A stretch of 64,000 nucleotides of DNA. Origin: Mycolicibacterium gadium (lineage in GTDB: Bacteria > Actinomycetota > Actinomycetes > Mycobacteriales > Mycobacteriaceae). The stretch spans positions 992,001 through 1,056,000 of the forward strand of contig NZ_AP022608.1 of assembly GCF_010728925.1 (NCBI RefSeq), written 5' to 3'. The notes beneath the pieces were generated by a model. That model was not told where the DNA came from and searched no databases. It saw nothing but the letters and a program-made list of their open reading frames with translations. Numbering within the stretch: the stretch's first letter is position 1; each line of letters opens with the position of its first letter. Shown here one piece after another: positions 63,916-64,000 of this stretch. The position numbers were made by a program, and so were the translations under genes.

Positions 63916-64000
63916 CTACCCGGCGACGCCGTAGGCGCTGAGCGCCGTGGCGGCGGATTCCCTGACCCGGTCGGCCAGCGACTGGGGTTCCAGGACCCGT
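63916..64000 (-). CDS. pafC: WYL-domain regulator PafC, C-terminal end only
   Basis: Only the last 28 codons and TAG are inside the window (RVLEPQSLADRVRESAATAL then SAYGVAG). The position before tatA on the same strand matches pafC (Rv2095c) of the pup-proteasome locus. PafBC activates the LexA-independent DNA-damage response. The identification rests on synteny and the helical ending. Confidence 0.65.
   Translation of the reverse strand, partial: RVLEPQSLADRVRESAATALSAYGVAG

Noticed and set aside
1..64000. tRNA or rRNA genes
   Set aside because: No gap is large enough with a cloverleaf or TpsiC-like GGTTCGA-type box in proper context; all long gaps were read.

Overview
This window is from a high-GC actinobacterium, almost certainly a fast-growing Mycobacterium (Mycolicibacterium type). 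The evidence is gene order and content: an rbpA, ppm1, lnt, amidohydrolase, fxsA block; a cobN / cobG-cobH-cobIJ / cobK-cobM-cobL cobalamin block followed by an SDR gene and an F420-type oxidoreductase; and a closing pepE, exonuclease, DUF4333, helY, tatC, tatA, pafC block. From memory these match the Rv2050-Rv2053c, Rv2061c-Rv2074 and Rv2089c-Rv2095c neighbourhoods of M. tuberculosis. ppm1 and lnt are separate genes, as in fast growers. I see no tRNA, rRNA or CRISPR array. Coding density is very high, with many 1-4 nt start/stop overlaps.

Layout: 1-4116 holds the end of an alpha/beta hydrolase, a cytosine-type permease, an MFS exporter and an SRPBCC protein. 4414-8588 is a polyamine-type ABC operon (potA-potD-potB-potC) whose potA has no ATG/GTG/TTG start and appears to begin at CTG. 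8589-19847 is accessory metabolism: a deazaflavin-type oxidoreductase, an EamA exporter with a divergent LysR regulator, two small genes behind a double palindrome, xylulokinase with an MBL hydrolase, a DoxX protein with a repeat tail, an RDD protein, the gluconate module (gntP, gntK, divergent FCD regulator), an SCO6745-like protein and a ynfA gene enclosed by 50-bp inverted repeats. 19933-25426 is an unusual set: type-B carboxylesterase, copper amine oxidase and a kinase-lipocalin fusion. 25502-34453 contains a lipoprotein, a kmtR-cdf metal-efflux operon with a clear operator/promoter, an ssuC-ssuB-ssuA-ssuD sulfonate operon, another lipoprotein and a winged-helix/hydrolase fusion.

34577-46432 carries rbpA, an IS481-family insertion placed exactly at the ppm1 stop codon, the ppm1-lnt-amidohydrolase-fxsA operon, two tandem F420-type proteins, cobN, an AraC-type regulator, a VOC protein and a 34-residue membrane peptide. 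46562-64000 contains a Baeyer-Villiger-type monooxygenase, two facing cob operons with a phosphotransferase between them, pepE and a 5'-3' exonuclease (both apparently leaderless), a Gln/Tyr-rich DUF4333 protein, helY, the tatA/tatC pair and the last codons of pafC.

Functionally the window combines aerobic corrinoid synthesis, lipoprotein N-acylation and mannosylation, Tat export, and several nutrient or metal uptake modules (polyamine, sulfonate, gluconate, Ni/Co efflux). Most small regulatory modules sit at divergent intergenic regions with visible palindromes.
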